Shown one piece after another: positions 18,366 through 27,205 of a stretch of DNA of 64,000 bases. Position 1 is the first letter of the stretch. The number at the start of each line of letters is the position of its first letter. Made by a program: the position numbers and the translations under genes. The notes below the pieces were generated by a model, which was not told the DNA's origin, searched no databases, and was given only the letters and a program-made list of their open reading frames with translations. Origin of the DNA: Cryomorphaceae bacterium (GTDB taxonomy: Bacteria; Bacteroidota; Bacteroidia; Flavobacteriales; Schleiferiaceae); assembly GCA_017858515.1 (NCBI GenBank), contig JAFMBM010000009.1:1-64000 (forward strand), in the 5' to 3' direction.

Positions 18366-18516
18366 GTGCATATTCCATAAATCAATTATGTACTGCCCTT
18401 TCTTCAGCGAAAGACATTTACCAATCATTAAGGCGTGATTAGGTTGGAAGGTAAATTCTATTACTTCGAAAACATATTCATTCCTCCAAATCCGTCTGCC
18501 TTTGGATTCTGAATAA

Positions 18517-18745
18517 TTACTTCGAAATGCCTCCCATATAAGCACCAAACAAATCTGAAAACTGCAATCCGTCCACCCGTTTATCTTGATTAATCTTAGC
18601 ATACTCTGAGATTCCCAAAAGTGCCATTTCCATTATAAAGTAGGCGTCTTCCTTTTTCGTTTTCCTATAATGCGCGAACAGATGAATACGTGGTTTACGT
18701 GCAGCTACTTCCTTTGTGATTTCTTCATCTCCAAAGAGAAAAACC
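18517..18745 (-). pseudogene. truncated C-terminal copy of the MoxR-like ATPase gene
   Basis: On the minus strand this stretch reads in one frame from LFGDEEITKEVAARKP through KTKKEDAYFIMEMALLGISE and DGLQFSDLFGAYMGGISK to its own TAA at 18517. It matches the last 70 or so residues of the ATPase gene at 19815-21287 at both protein and DNA level, with scattered substitutions. An in-frame TAG precedes it, and no N-terminal part or start is present. It is a partial duplication whose remaining frame has stayed open. The outer-membrane protein gene lies between the two copies. Confidence 0.88.
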
Positions 18746-18960
18746 TAGGTCGATTATTCTATGTTTTATTGACCTACTTTAATTTGTGTCTTTTAATGAG
18801 TAAAAGAGAGTTAACCACTCTTTATATTGACAATTAGTGATTAACAACCCGATCTATAATTTAATGTTGTTTTATTAAAGATTATACTACATTTGTATCT
18901 CATAATAATTAGCGGTAGCCGAAAAGCGTTTAGAGTAGGTAAAAAATAAACTTTTCAATA
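18746..18960. other. intergenic region upstream of an OMP gene
   Basis: AT-rich stretch of 215 bases with no coding signal. It holds the promoter described at 18867-18895. The rest shows nothing I can name. Confidence 0.5.
18867..18895 (+). promoter_or_regulatory. putative Bacteroidota-type promoter of the OMP gene
   Basis: TTG at 18867-18869 and TACATTTG at 18888-18895 (perfect TAnnTTTG). The ATG is 65 bases further on, leaving a leader of about 60 bases. Confidence 0.6.
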
Positions 18961-19533
18961 ATGAAGAAATTTTTCGCAGGAGCCATTGCTTTGTCACTGG
19001 CTTTCAATGCAAATGCACAAATTAGAGCAAGTGCAGGATTAATGACCGGTATGCCAATGAGCGATTGGGCTGATGATAATGGATTTGGTATTGGTGGAGG
19101 TGTTTCATGTGAAGATATGGTTACAGATAACATTGGCGTAGGATTAAGCGTTGGCTTTATATCCTTTTCTTCAAGTGTAGAAAGCCTTTTTGGATTACAG
19201 GAGATAGGACCTGTCACTATGATTCCCATTCAGGTTTTTGGTAATTATCACTTTACGCCAAGTGAAGAATTTGATTTCTACGTAGGTGTCGGATTTGGAT
19301 ATAACTCTATCAATCGATCTGAAATTACCAGATTCGGGATACGTGAAGATTTTTACGAAGGAGGCGCAACTGTTTCACCAAGAGTTGGAGTAACGTATAT
19401 GCTGAGCGATGCACTTGGACTGGATCTAAATCTTGGCTATACTATACTTAGCGCTACATTCGAAGGTGCGGATGAGGCTAATGATTTTAGCTACATTCCA
19501 CTTAATCTAGGAGTAGTTTACGTTATCGAGTAA
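18961..19533 (+). CDS. outer-membrane beta-barrel protein
   Basis: The 190 residues begin with a clear signal peptide (MKKFFAGAIALSLAFNANAQ) and continue with amphipathic strands typical of small barrels: IRASAGLMTGMPMSDWAD, DNIGVGLSVGFISF, FDFYVGVGFGYNSI, ALGLDLNLGYTIL and the terminal IPLNLGVVYVIE. It should sit in the outer membrane. Function unknown. It lies alone between the two copies of the MoxR-like C-terminus, with its own promoter and terminator. Confidence 0.85.
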   Translation: MKKFFAGAIALSLAFNANAQIRASAGLMTGMPMSDWADDNGFGIGGGVSCEDMVTDNIGVGLSVGFISFSSSVESLFGLQEIGPVTMIPIQVFGNYHFTPSEEFDFYVGVGFGYNSINRSEITRFGIREDFYEGGATVSPRVGVTYMLSDALGLDLNLGYTILSATFEGADEANDFSYIPLNLGVVYVIE

Positions 19534-19559
19534 TACTCTTAAACCGCTTATTAAGAAGA

Positions 19560-19588
19560 GGTTTCGATAGTTATCGAAACGACTTTTT
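19560..19588 (+). terminator. rho-independent terminator after the OMP gene
   Basis: GTTTCGATA/TATCGAAAC hairpin followed by GAC and a T6 run. Confidence 0.85.
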
Positions 19589-19814
19589 TATTGCATTTGT
19601 GTGTATCGGGAGTTGTGCTGAAAGTCGGAAATATTTGAATATTCAATGAAAATTTATCCTTTACGATCCGACTTTCATTTTTACTTAACGCTAAAAGAGC
19701 TAATACAATTTAAACACTCGCATCTATCCATTCTATAAAAGGAAGGTATCATTTTTATTTTCAATTCTTTGAAAGAAACTTTCCAGCTGGTCTTAGAATT
19801 ACAAGTCGGTTGAA
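19589..19814. other. intergenic region with a long-loop dyad
   Basis: No coding signal. A dyad GAAAGTCGGA (about 19629-19638) and TCCGACTTTC (about 19667-19676), with ATTTTT after it, could be a second weak terminator with a large A+T-rich loop. The rest shows nothing I can name. Confidence 0.4.
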
Positions 19815-21287
19815 CTAATTCGTAATTCCTCCCATATAAGCACCAAACAAATCTGAAAACTGCAATCCGTCCACCAGTTTATCTCGATTAATCTTAGCAT
19901 ATTCTGACATTCCCCAAAGTGCCATTTCCATTACAAAGTAGGCGTTTTCCTTTTTGGTTTTTCTGGAATTTGACACCAGTTGAATGAGTGGTTTACAAGC
20001 GGCTACTCGCTCTGTGAACTCTTCATCACTCATATCATAGAGTAAGTCGATTTTGTTTCCTTCCGAAAACCAATTCATGAGTCCTTGATATGGATTGTCT
20101 ACAGTGGTGTTCTTTATTTTGTCAAGAGCAGGTAAATAATCGGTAATTTTTGTTTTTATAGCACTTCCGATAAGGTTCTCTGCTACCGTTGCGGCTCCCT
20201 CCTGCTCTCCTTCGTACACTAATTCAACTTTTCCAATAATGCTTGGAATAATTCCAATGAAATCTGTCAGTCTAATTTCTGTTTTCTCTTCATTGTTAAG
20301 AAGCATTCTTCTTTCAGCTGCGCTGTATAGGTTTTCCATAGCGCTCACGCTCAAACGCGCGCTAACACCACTTTTAGCATCTACCCATTCGCTTTTGCGC
20401 GCTTCAAAACTAATTTGTTCTAAAAGTTCAGCCGCTGCACTTGGTAAGAAGATAGAATTTCGTTGTGCCACTGAAATTCGTGCTTCCTGTTGGGTGATTT
20501 TTAGGGCTGTTACCAACTCCTCAGGATAATGTGTAATAATCTGACTTCCAATCCGGTCTTTTAAGGGAGTTACTATTGAACCTCTATTGGTGTAGTCTTC
20601 CGGATTTGCGGTAAAAATGAATTGAATGTCAACGGGAAGTCTAAGCTTAAACCCTCTTATTTGAATATCTCCTTCTTGTAAAATATTAAATAGGGCAACT
20701 TGTATTCTCGCCTGCAAATCGGGTAATTCATTGATAACAAAAAGCGAACGATTGGCTCGGGGAACCATTCCGAAGTGAATTACTCTTTCATCGGAATAAC
20801 TCAACTTAAGATTCGCGGCCTTTATCGGATCTACATCTCCTATTAGATCTGCAACACTTACATCTGGAGTCGCAAGCTTCTCAAAATAGCGTTCAGAACG
20901 GTGAATCCATCCAATTTCAGCCTTATCCCCCTCTTCATTTACTATGCGGATTCCCTCAGAACTGATGGGATTTAAGGGATCTTCACATAAATCGGTTCCA
21001 AGCAAGTAGGGCGTATACTCATCTAGAAGTCCGATCATTAGTCGTGCTAAGCGAGTCTTTGCCTGTCCTCTTAAACCCAGTAGGTTTATGTTGTGTTTAG
21101 ATAGAATGGCGCGTTCTAAATCGGGTATAACGCTGTTCTCATAACCATAAATCCCTTCAAAAACCCTCTTTTTCAACTTCATAGCCGAGATTAGATTTTC
21201 TCTAAGTTCCTCCTTTATGGATCTCGACTTATACTCTGTCTTTTTTAACTTGCCTAGAGTGTTTGGATACTTTGTCTGATCTAACAT
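19815..21287 (-). CDS. MoxR/Mg-chelatase-like AAA+ ATPase
   Basis: A 490-residue AAA+ ATPase of the helix-2-insert group (MoxR and magnesium chelatase ChlI relatives). Walker A is GLRGQAKTRLAR (about 71-82), the Walker B region is LFVINELPDLQ with an Asn-Glu in place of the common Asp-Glu, and the insert motif EGDIQIRGFKLRLPVDIQFIFTANPEDY carries sensor 1. A C-terminal lid follows. Such ATPases remodel proteins together with a VWA partner, encoded here by the preceding gene. I place the start at the ATG at 21287, which overlaps the VWA stop (TAATG), not 15 codons upstream. Targets unknown. Confidence 0.88.
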   Translation of the reverse strand: MLDQTKYPNTLGKLKKTEYKSRSIKEELRENLISAMKLKKRVFEGIYGYENSVIPDLERAILSKHNINLLGLRGQAKTRLARLMIGLLDEYTPYLLGTDLCEDPLNPISSEGIRIVNEEGDKAEIGWIHRSERYFEKLATPDVSVADLIGDVDPIKAANLKLSYSDERVIHFGMVPRANRSLFVINELPDLQARIQVALFNILQEGDIQIRGFKLRLPVDIQFIFTANPEDYTNRGSIVTPLKDRIGSQIITHYPEELVTALKITQQEARISVAQRNSIFLPSAAAELLEQISFEARKSEWVDAKSGVSARLSVSAMENLYSAAERRMLLNNEEKTEIRLTDFIGIIPSIIGKVELVYEGEQEGAATVAENLIGSAIKTKITDYLPALDKIKNTTVDNPYQGLMNWFSEGNKIDLLYDMSDEEFTERVAACKPLIQLVSNSRKTKKENAYFVMEMALWGMSEYAKINRDKLVDGLQFSDLFGAYMGGITN

Positions 21288-22402
21288 TACAATGTATTTT
21301 TTCTGTTCTTTTCGTAATCCTTTAACACCCATTCTCCCAGTCCCTTAAGTCCTGTATAAAAGGCCTTTCCCTTATTGGCCTCCGTGAAGCGTTCAACAAA
21401 GTCTTGAAGCCAATGATCGGTTGCTATCATAAATGTAATGACTGGAATTTTTGCTTTTCGAAGTGCGGCAGCCCGATTGATGCATTTTCCAACGATGTAA
21501 TCGTCAAGACCTACGCTATTCATATAATAGGTTCCATCCGCCTCTTTTAAACAGCTCGGCTTGCCATCTGTAATCATAAATATCTTCCGATTTGGCGTGC
21601 GTTTCTTCCGAAGTATATCTGCTGCTAAATCCAAGCCCGCCACCGTATTGGTATGGAATGGGCCTACTTGCAAATAGGGTAATTCTTCTAAGCTTATTGG
21701 CCAAGCATCATTTCCAAAGGCAATGATGTCTAGAGAGTCTTTGGGATAGCGTGTTTTCACCAATTCAGCCAATGCCAGGGCGACTCTTTTAGCTGGAGTA
21801 ATTCTATCTTCTCCATACAGAATCATGCTATGCGATAAATCTATCATAAGAACGGTAGCCATGCTTGCCCCTTGGTACTTTTCATGAACTAAGAGATCAT
21901 TCTCCGTAATTTGAAGTTCTCCGAATCCGCTATTGATTTGGGCATTTCTAAGTGAATCTGTCATTGAAACACTATCCAATGGATCTCCAAATGAATAAGG
22001 CTTTAGTCCGTCTGAAATCTCTTCTCCACTGCCTGTATACTTGCTTCTGTGACTGCCTTCACCAGTCTTTTTTAGCTGACCAAAAATTTGCTCTAAGGCA
22101 CTTTTACGAATGAATTGCTCCATTTTGGCAGTCATTATACTCGTTCCATCACCCGGGCCATTTCCGACGGATTCTTGTAAAAATCTTTTTTTAAACAGTT
22201 CCTCGATAAAATCATCTACTGAATAATCTGGTTTGGAAAGAGCGTACTCTTTATCCAATTCCTTTAACCAATCTATCGCTTCTTCTACATCCCCAGAGGT
22301 ATGGAGCAGAAGGTCTTTGAAGAGCTTGAGAAGCTCTTCGAATGGACTCAACTCTTTTCCTGAATATTCCTGAAACCGCAATCCACTATGGGCTCTGCGC
22401 AT
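21287..22402 (-). CDS. VWA domain protein, partner of the MoxR-like ATPase
   Basis: A 371-residue cytoplasmic protein with a helical N-terminal half (1-165) and a C-terminal von Willebrand factor A domain (about 175-360). The MIDAS metal site is intact: IDLSHSM (DxSxS), the Thr in FHTNT, and the Asp in MITDGKPS. This is the layout of chelatase subunit D/CoxE-like partners of MoxR ATPases. The one-base overlap with the ATPase gene argues for coupled translation. About 105 bases separate it from the upstream 87-residue gene, so it may belong to the same transcript as the ThiF-GNAT trio. Confidence 0.88.
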   Translation of the reverse strand: MRRAHSGLRFQEYSGKELSPFEELLKLFKDLLLHTSGDVEEAIDWLKELDKEYALSKPDYSVDDFIEELFKKRFLQESVGNGPGDGTSIMTAKMEQFIRKSALEQIFGQLKKTGEGSHRSKYTGSGEEISDGLKPYSFGDPLDSVSMTDSLRNAQINSGFGELQITENDLLVHEKYQGASMATVLMIDLSHSMILYGEDRITPAKRVALALAELVKTRYPKDSLDIIAFGNDAWPISLEELPYLQVGPFHTNTVAGLDLAADILRKKRTPNRKIFMITDGKPSCLKEADGTYYMNSVGLDDYIVGKCINRAAALRKAKIPVITFMIATDHWLQDFVERFTEANKGKAFYTGLKGLGEWVLKDYEKNRKNTL

Positions 22403-22506
22403 AAATAGGTGCTTAAAAATCTAAATTAAGGGCGTGCAAAACAATAGTTGCACCAAGTAGTAAGTTAAGAAGAATAAGCGATAAACAGATTAAGAAAGCA
22501 ATAAGT

Positions 22507-22770
22507 TTAAAACTCGGGCAAATGATGTGAATTATCTATCAATTCAAATGGATATGGTCTCCTTACCATTTCTAATGGAAATAAAAATTCTGCAGGATCG
22601 GCTGATGCAATTTGCAGTTCATACTTGATATCCACTAAATTCTTCTTGCCAGGAGGCGCTTCCTGCTTAATCTGAATTGGATTTTCTCTGAGATCGAACA
22701 TTTGTTCTCTTTCGTATTGCCTTACTGTTTCTAGACTATAAGAATCTTCCAACAAGACTACGGTGGCCAC
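22507..22770 (-). CDS. small conserved-context protein of unknown function (87 aa)
   Basis: I do not recognise this family. The 87 residues have no signal peptide or membrane span. They start MATVVLLEDSYSLETVRQYERE, have a Lys/Pro-rich middle (EAPPGKKN), and end with an aromatic and proline-rich VRRPYPFELIDNSHHLPEF. It begins five bases after the GNAT-like gene ends, so it is certainly part of that transcript. Its size suggests a small partner or carrier-like protein, but there is no C-terminal Gly-Gly of a ubiquitin-like modifier and no phosphopantetheine motif. Confidence 0.7.
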   Translation of the reverse strand: MATVVLLEDSYSLETVRQYEREQMFDLRENPIQIKQEAPPGKKNLVDIKYELQIASADPAEFLFPLEMVRRPYPFELIDNSHHLPEF

Positions 22771-22775
22771 TAAAT

Positions 22776-23294
22776 CTAATTTAGGGTAGTAAAAGTGCCC
22801 TTATTTCCAATATCATATTGAATCCTACTGCCCAATCGTTCAGCCCAACGGACGGTATACGGTGCGCAAAGACCCCAAAGCGATTTGAGACCTATTTGAT
22901 TTGCAATGGCTGTTGCTGCTCTGGTAGCAAAGAAGCTCCCAATTCCCAGACCCGCAACTTCTAAAGAATTCCACAAACCGCATAACTCACCCGTTCCTTC
23001 TGTCCTTAAGGAATGAACTCGGTCATAGATGCTCTTATCTAAATACCCTGTAGCCAATTCAATGGGAAGTGCATTAACGCCGTCGGAAGCATGAATTCGA
23101 GCACCACCGTAGACTTTGGATTTATCCTCCGACTCTACGTTTACAACAAATACAGCCGGATTTTGAGCCCAATCGTTGTTTGAGGAAGTAACTTTTTTCA
23201 CACCATGTGCTTCTAATACTCGTCTATGTCCTAAAATAAAACGCTCACAAGCAGCAGGGTCATCAATGGCTCTAAATGCACGAATTGTAACCAC
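22776..23294 (-). CDS. GNAT-fold acyltransferase-like protein
   Basis: A 172-residue GNAT-fold protein. VTIRAFRAIDDPAACERFI forms the first strand and helix, VYGGARIHASDG the central hairpin, and GELCGLWNSLEVAGLGIGSFFATRAA the acetyl-CoA/acyl donor loop and helix, ending with WGLCAPYTVRWAERLG. The arrangement recalls N-acyl amino acid or acyl-homoserine lactone synthase-like GNATs more than ribosomal acetyltransferases, but that is inference. It begins one base past the ThiF-like gene and five bases before the 87-residue gene. Confidence 0.75.
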   Translation of the reverse strand: MVTIRAFRAIDDPAACERFILGHRRVLEAHGVKKVTSSNNDWAQNPAVFVVNVESEDKSKVYGGARIHASDGVNALPIELATGYLDKSIYDRVHSLRTEGTGELCGLWNSLEVAGLGIGSFFATRAATAIANQIGLKSLWGLCAPYTVRWAERLGSRIQYDIGNKGTFTTLN

Positions 23295-23295
23295 G

Positions 23296-24351
23296 TCAAA
23301 CGGATGATTTATCTAGCTCAACATAGTATCTACCGGATGGCATAGGAAGATTCAGTAAAATTCTTCTAGCCGCTTCAGCAGCATGTCCTCCTCCAGCCAT
23401 TACATCTGCGGCTAATTGAGGCCATGTGACTAACTCAGAACCCAAAAGGGCATAGGATTCTTTTAAACGGTCCGAAAGATTCGGATAATCAACCAATTGC
23501 ATTAGAATTTGCATTCGCTGCTCAGAACTTATGGTGCTTATATCTATGGACTCTATGTTTGGAACCAATCCATGAAATAAGGCTCTATCCTTTTCATTAT
23601 CAAATCTCTCGACATCAAGCATCCCTCTGTCGCTCGTATCCATAATAACTGGAATGCCTTGTTTCTTCGCCCATTTGCGTGACTCTATTTTAACCTCCAG
23701 CGAATCGCTTTCTTCCATAAGAAGATCCAATCCATCTGTAAAGTTAGAGAGATTCTCTGCGGTGATGCCATCTGGAAATAATATCACTTCCATAAAAGGA
23801 TCCATTTCAACAATGGCACGCGCCAATAAGGTAGTTTTGGGTAAGCCGATTTGATGCACACCAGCCCGAAGGCGATTCATATTACTTAAATCGAGTACAT
23901 CGAAGTCGGCAATCTTAATTCTACCAAACGAGCCTTCCATCGCCATGGTTACACCAACCGTTTGACCCACAGATAAACCAATAATTCCTACCGTTTTAGT
24001 GAATAATTCATTCTGTTCACTCTCTTTTATCTTGTTCTTATTTCTCGAATATCGAACATGTCTAAACTCAGCTTTGGGAAGAATTCTCACCGCAGTATTT
24101 AACCAAGGATAAAAAATCCAGTTACCAATATTTGGAAGTCTATGTTCCGCCAAAAAATCATTCAGTTCCGATTGAAAGGCTGGAGACTGGGGAGGAAGAC
24201 TGGGATTTAAAACTCGAAAGTATTCCGTCCACTGTAACAAAGTATTGTCTATACATTGTATTGATGCACCAAAATAATTGCGAACTGCAGACTCAGAAAG
24301 CATTGTGTCACAAGCAGCGATTTCGTGCTCAGAAAAAAGCACATTTTCCAT
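23296..24351 (-). CDS. ThiF/E1-like adenylyltransferase-fold protein (Rv1355c-like)
   Basis: A 351-residue protein whose core (about 115-280) is a ThiF/E1 Rossmann domain: VGIIGLSVGQTVGVTMAMEG for nucleotide binding, KIADFDVLDLSNMNR with the acidic ribose contact and the Asn/Arg pair, GLPKTTLLARAIVEMDPF and VIMDTSDRGMLDVERFD. The N-terminal WIFYPWLNTAVRILP and the C-terminal WPQLAADVMAGGGHAAEAARR look like the Rv1355c family. In those proteins a nitroreductase domain often follows, but it is absent here. No catalytic Cys of canonical E1 enzymes is obvious. First gene of the trio; divergent from a response regulator. Confidence 0.78.
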   Translation of the reverse strand: MENVLFSEHEIAACDTMLSESAVRNYFGASIQCIDNTLLQWTEYFRVLNPSLPPQSPAFQSELNDFLAEHRLPNIGNWIFYPWLNTAVRILPKAEFRHVRYSRNKNKIKESEQNELFTKTVGIIGLSVGQTVGVTMAMEGSFGRIKIADFDVLDLSNMNRLRAGVHQIGLPKTTLLARAIVEMDPFMEVILFPDGITAENLSNFTDGLDLLMEESDSLEVKIESRKWAKKQGIPVIMDTSDRGMLDVERFDNEKDRALFHGLVPNIESIDISTISSEQRMQILMQLVDYPNLSDRLKESYALLGSELVTWPQLAADVMAGGGHAAEAARRILLNLPMPSGRYYVELDKSSV

Positions 24352-24371
24352 ATCCTATCCTTTACAAAGCC

Positions 24372-24379
24372 CAAATGTA
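24372..24379 (-). promoter_or_regulatory. putative -7 element of the ThiF-GNAT operon
   Basis: CAAATGTA on the plus strand reads TACATTTG on the minus strand, a perfect TAnnTTTG, about 21 bases upstream of the ThiF-like start. No clear -33 element. Confidence 0.45.
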
Positions 24380-24444
24380 TGGTAACCCAGTAAAACTAAC
24401 TATTACTTAAACATTAACTGCAACCCTGACTTCATTTATTTCTC

Positions 24445-24452
24445 TACTTTTG
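24445..24452 (+). promoter_or_regulatory. putative -7 element of the response regulator gene
   Basis: TACTTTTG, a perfect TAnnTTTG, 20 bases before the GTG start. Confidence 0.45.
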
Positions 24453-24471
24453 AAACCGAAACCCTTTTATT

Positions 24472-24942
24472 GTGGATGGTAAAGTAGATAAAATCAAAGT
24501 TTTATATGTAGACGACGAAGAAAACAATCTCGTTGCCTTTAAAGCTGCTTTTAGAAGAGAATTTGAAATATTTACCGCGATTGGTGGGAAGGAAGCCTTG
24601 GAAATTGTTTTGAAGGAAGTTCCCGAAGTAATCATAACCGACCAACGAATGCCGCATATGACTGGCATTGAATTCCTTCAGGAAGTTATAAAAGTAAACT
24701 CTACCTCCATGAGACTTCTTCTTACTGGATATGCTGATATTTCTGCTGTTATAGACACCATCAATAAAGGTCAGGTTTACCGGTACTTAACTAAGCCTTG
24801 GAACCCTGATGAAGTCCGCCAAGCGATTAAGGATTCTTTTGAAATCTATAGCCTGCGAAAGCAGAATTCCAAACTTTTAAAAGAACTTGAAATTGCAAAT
24901 AACCAATTGGAGTTTTTATTAAGACAAAAATTGCTTTCCTAG
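24472..24942 (+). CDS. stand-alone response regulator
   Basis: A 156-residue CheY-like receiver followed by a short coiled-coil tail. The acidic pair is in YVDDEENN, the phospho-acceptor Asp is in VIITDQRMPHMTG, the Thr in LLLTGYAD, and the Lys in RYLTKPWNPDEVRQAI. The tail (about 125-156) ends in NNQLEFLLRQKLLS, a C-terminus I associate with orphan Bacteroidota receivers. There is no DNA-binding or enzymatic output domain, so it probably acts by protein contact. GTG is the only sensible start. No histidine kinase is nearby. Confidence 0.88.
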   Translation: MDGKVDKIKVLYVDDEENNLVAFKAAFRREFEIFTAIGGKEALEIVLKEVPEVIITDQRMPHMTGIEFLQEVIKVNSTSMRLLLTGYADISAVIDTINKGQVYRYLTKPWNPDEVRQAIKDSFEIYSLRKQNSKLLKELEIANNQLEFLLRQKLLS

Positions 24943-24991
24943 CTTTTTAATAGGTTTGATATTGCTCAATCCAGTACTATCTTAGAGCTTA

Positions 24992-27205
24992 ATGTCAAAG
25001 ACCATTTCTGAAAAAGATAATAAGGCCATTTGTGAGAGGTATAGATCTATACTTCGCTCATTGCGAGATAGATCAACATCACAAGAGTTGGCAACCATAC
25101 GCAGGGCGTTAGATCTAGCGCTCGATGCGCATTCCAACGTTCGCAGAAAATCGGGAGAACCATACATCCTCCACCCCATGGAAGTTGCCATGATTGTGGT
25201 GGATGAAATTGGTCTTGGAGCTACCTCTGTAGTCTCGGCTCTACTTCACGATGTTGTAGAAGACAGCGATTATCGTTTGGAAGATATTGATCGATTGTTT
25301 GGTGAAAAGATTGCCAGAATAATTGATGGTTTGACAAAAATTTCTGGGGTTTTTGATCAACACACTTCGGCTCAAGCCGAGAATTTCAGAAAAATGCTCC
25401 TCACCTTAGGCGATGACGTGCGTGTAATTCTAATAAAATTAGCAGACCGCCTTCATAATATGCGTACTATGGATAGTATGCCTGCCCATAAGCAAGTGAA
25501 AATTGCCTCGGAAACGCTCTATCTCTACGCTCCTCTTGCCCATCGATTAGGATTGTACAATATTAAGACTGAACTAGAAGATCTTTCATTAAAATACACT
25601 GAACCCGAGGTTTATAGGGATATTTCTATGCGGATGAAGGCTGCGCAAGCCGATGAATTACGTTATCTCAAAAAATTCAGCTCTCCAATTGATGCCGCTT
25701 TAAAAGATGAAGGAATCAAATTCACTATTAAAGAGAGGGCAAAAAGCATTTATAGCATCCGGAAAAAGATGATCAATCAGAGCGTTAGCTTCGATGAAAT
25801 CTATGATAAATATGCCATTCGAATTATCCTTGATACTCCATTAGAGGGCGAAAAAGCTATTTGCTGGAGAGTCTTCTCTATTGTAACCGATTTCTATCAT
25901 CCCAACCCTGATCGTATGCGCGATTGGATTTCAACGCCGAAGTCAACGGGTTATGAGTCTCTTCATACTACTGTAATGGGTCCTGATGGCAATTGGGTGG
26001 AAGTCCAAATTCGTTCGAAGCGGATGGATGAACAAGCTGAGAAAGGCTTAGCAAGTCATTGGAAATACAAAGGAGATGATGAAGTGGACAGTCGCTTTGA
26101 ACAGTGGATTAACCGAGTTCGGGAGGCATTAGAGTCGAATAATTCCACAGCACTTGAATTCATAGATGACTTTCGCTTTAATCTTTTTAGCGATGAGATA
26201 TTCGTGTTTACACCAAAGGGTGAACTCAAAACACTTCCCAAAGGAGCTTGTTGCATTGACTTTTCCTTCGAAATACATACCGATATAGGATTGCGAACTC
26301 TAGGTGCCAAGGTCAATGGCAAGATGGTTCAATTAAACTATAAACTTAAAAGCGGAGACCAAATTGAAATCATAACTTCTTCCAACCAAAAACCGAAGGA
26401 AGAATGGTTGAATTATGTTGTTACCTCCAAGGCTAGAACTAAAATAAAATCCTCCCTAAACGAGGAGCGCAAGCAGATTGCTGAATATGGAAAGGAGATT
26501 TTAACAAGAAAACTTAATTTCTTAAAAATAAAGCTGAACGATCAAGTTGAGACCCAATTACTCAATTTTTTAAAGTTAAGAGACAGTCAAGAATTATACT
26601 ATCAAGCAGGCTTACAATTACTAGACAATCAATTGCTTAAATCTTTCGTAAAGGAAAGAAACGGAGGCTTTGTTGGATATATTCGAAATCGATTTAAAAA
26701 GCAAGGAGCTTCTCCTCAAATAATTTCAAACTCTCAAGACAAAACTCCAAGTAAATTGGTTTTTGGAACAGAAGAACAGGATTTGCCCTATAAGTTGAGC
26801 CCCTGCTGTAGTCCTATTGATGGAGATGATGTATTTGGATACATCACTATAAATGAGGGAATTAAGGTTCATCGAAAGGATTGTCCAAATGCTATTGCCT
26901 TGCAATCTCGCTATGGAAATCGAATTATTAAAGCCACTTGGATTTCTTCGGATGTAGTTGAATTTACAGCCAACCTGGTGATAAAAGGTATAGACACGGT
27001 TGGATTAGTAAATCGAATTACCCAGCTTATTTCTCATGATTTGGATGTCAATATTCGATCCATTAATATCAATGGCGACGCAGGAATATTTGAAGGTTCT
27101 ATAGTAGTGGTTGTTCGAAATCGCGTTCATCTTCAAAACATCATCAATGAAATCAAAAAAATTGAAGGAATTAAAAGTGTTGAGCGCTATTTAAAGAATG
27201 CTTGA
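24992..27205 (+). CDS. bifunctional (p)ppGpp synthetase/hydrolase (Rel/SpoT)
   Basis: Stringent-response enzyme of 737 residues with the full long-RSH layout. The HD hydrolase domain has HDVVED at about 86 and RLHNMRTM. The synthetase has [17 protein letters not shown] (about 310-330). TGS ([15 protein letters not shown]), a zinc-finger-like [12 protein letters not shown]...VHRKDCPN segment and a C-terminal ACT domain follow. The motif before the synthetase loop is RMRD, a conservative form of the RxKD signature of bifunctional enzymes. It overlaps the Fur-family gene. Confidence 0.96.
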   Translation: MSKTISEKDNKAICERYRSILRSLRDRSTSQELATIRRALDLALDAHSNVRRKSGEPYILHPMEVAMIVVDEIGLGATSVVSALLHDVVEDSDYRLEDIDRLFGEKIARIIDGLTKISGVFDQHTSAQAENFRKMLLTLGDDVRVILIKLADRLHNMRTMDSMPAHKQVKIASETLYLYAPLAHRLGLYNIKTELEDLSLKYTEPEVYRDISMRMKAAQADELRYLKKFSSPIDAALKDEGIKFTIKERAKSIYSIRKKMINQSVSFDEIYDKYAIRIILDTPLEGEKAICWRVFSIVTDFYHPNPDRMRDWISTPKSTGYESLHTTVMGPDGNWVEVQIRSKRMDEQAEKGLASHWKYKGDDEVDSRFEQWINRVREALESNNSTALEFIDDFRFNLFSDEIFVFTPKGELKTLPKGACCIDFSFEIHTDIGLRTLGAKVNGKMVQLNYKLKSGDQIEIITSSNQKPKEEWLNYVVTSKARTKIKSSLNEERKQIAEYGKEILTRKLNFLKIKLNDQVETQLLNFLKLRDSQELYYQAGLQLLDNQLLKSFVKERNGGFVGYIRNRFKKQGASPQIISNSQDKTPSKLVFGTEEQDLPYKLSPCCSPIDGDDVFGYITINEGIKVHRKDCPNAIALQSRYGNRIIKATWISSDVVEFTANLVIKGIDTVGLVNRITQLISHDLDVNIRSININGDAGIFEGSIVVVVRNRVHLQNIINEIKKIEGIKSVERYLKNA

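Noticed and set aside
18309-18602. 97-codon minus-strand open frame
   Set aside because: It overlaps the TM2 terminator and part of the truncated MoxR copy in a different frame from the homologous one, so it is not the gene. The segment RRIWRNEYVFEVIEFTF looks somewhat coding but matches nothing I know.
22507-22770. The 87-residue protein as a ubiquitin-like modifier for the ThiF/E1-like protein
   Set aside because: It ends in HLPEF with no C-terminal Gly-Gly, and shows no beta-grasp pattern that I can see. A partner role is possible but a modifier role is not supported.
24445-24942. The response regulator as a member of the ThiF-GNAT operon
   Set aside because: It is divergently transcribed, carries a receiver with a coiled-coil tail common to orphan regulators in this phylum, and has its own -7 element. 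Association is by position only.
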